A stretch of DNA of 64,000 bases, from assembly GCF_005434975.1 (NCBI RefSeq), contig NZ_SKCJ01000002.1:496001-560000 (forward strand). Direction: 5' to 3'. The DNA is from Parerythrobacter lutipelagi. Its GTDB lineage: Bacteria > Pseudomonadota > Alphaproteobacteria > Sphingomonadales > Sphingomonadaceae. The position numbers were made by a program, and so were the translations under genes. The notes below the pieces were generated by a model. That model did not search any database. It worked only from the letters and a program-made list of their open reading frames with translations, and had not been told where the DNA came from. Shown here piece by piece: positions 63,739 through 64,000 of this stretch (the first letter of the stretch is position 1; each line of letters starts with the position of its first letter).

Positions 63739-64000
63739 TAGTGTTCGCTTAGCTCCCGATATTGCTTGGCGATTGACCGCCAACTTCCTTGCGAGGGAGG
63801 CGCTAGTGCGTCTCCCGGAAAATAGATTTCCTGTTCGTCTTCGTCATTGCTGACGTCGTAGAACCCGACCTGCTTTTCGACGGCAACTGCACGGACCCTG
63901 TCGTAGATTTCTTCGGCCAGGAACCATGGGTAGGTCACATATATGAAGTGCGGGCCGAAGTTGTAGTCGCCCGCCCGGTCGATCTCATGGTCATCGTCAG
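63738..64000 (-). CDS. Unknown protein, C-terminal part, upstream of sucD
   Basis: The frame is open from the right window edge to the TAA at 63738-63740, giving at least 87 residues: a [16 protein letters not shown] part at the edge, then [40 protein letters not shown] and a polar end. The start lies outside the window. I do not recognise a named family; the GFYD(V/P)-type segment recalls small uncharacterised proteins found in many bacteria. The stop overlaps the sucD start by one base, so it is translationally coupled with a TCA-cycle gene. Confidence 0.6.
   Translation of the reverse strand, partial: DDDHEIDRAGDYNFGPHFIYVTYPWFLAEEIYDRVRAVAVEKQVGFYDVSNDEDEQEIYFPGDALAPPSQGSWRSIAKQYRELSEH

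Overview
The window is a GC-rich, gene-dense chromosomal stretch of an alphaproteobacterium. The gene order rpsL-rpsG-fusA-tuf-(S10/spc genes)-secY-adk-rpsM-rpsK-rpoA-rplQ, with no rpsD next to rpoA, is alphaproteobacterial. The protein types (TspO/MBR, UbiK, MetZ, Sphingomonad-type RpsE with an RG-rich N-terminus, DUF4166, many S9 and beta-lactamase-fold hydrolases) point to the Sphingomonadales, probably Erythrobacteraceae. That placement is from memory of these families and the genus cannot be fixed here. No rRNA, tRNA, CRISPR array or intact insertion sequence was recognised.

Layout. 1-11.5 kb: mixed housekeeping and accessory genes: the end of tlyA, tspO, ubiK, recO, leuB, a GT2-GtrA fusion, a YjdF-like membrane protein, a convergent PMT-type glycosyltransferase, a TetR regulator diverging from a small membrane protein across twin operators, metZ, a 2-hydroxychromene-2-carboxylate isomerase-like protein, an excalibur-domain protein and a SulP transporter. 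11.5-15.7 kb, minus strand: a secreted trypsin-like protease with an overlapping lipoprotein gene, then three Tad-type (TadE/TadG) proteins. 16-20.4 kb: an S9 peptidase, apaG, a LysR regulator and a membrane-anchored endonuclease/exonuclease/phosphatase protein. 20.4-24.1 kb: an accessory pocket with a 248-bp element bounded by inverted repeats, a possibly phage-derived helix-turn-helix gene, and an AT-rich orphan OLD-type ATPase/TOPRIM nuclease gene, just upstream of the str operon.

24.1-46.5 kb is one long run of translation genes (str, S10, spc and alpha operons) with secY, adk and rpoA. It is interrupted by strong hairpins at the operon borders and by a START-like protein plus NADP-glutamate dehydrogenase inserted between adk and rpsM. 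It ends in a textbook terminator after rplQ. RpsE and RplC carry long lineage-type extensions.

46.6-56.9 kb: a DUF4166/saccharopine-dehydrogenase-like pair, a serine hydrolase, two tandem paralogous secreted proteins, then minus-strand membrane proteins (TRIC family, an unknown one, PepSY), an amidase, a second serine hydrolase and a VOC protein. 56.9-64 kb, minus strand: TCA-cycle genes in transcription order: an unknown partial gene, sucD, sucA, sucB, a small lipoprotein gene, lpd. They encode the 2-oxoglutarate dehydrogenase complex plus the succinyl-CoA ligase alpha subunit, packed with overlapping or nearly touching reading frames.

The best candidates for further attention are the orphan OLD-type nuclease, the inverted-repeat element at 20480-20727, the structured leader before rpsM, the twin TetR operators, the co-translated protease/lipoprotein pair and the lipoprotein gene inside the 2-oxoglutarate dehydrogenase operon. 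None of these is a proven new system.
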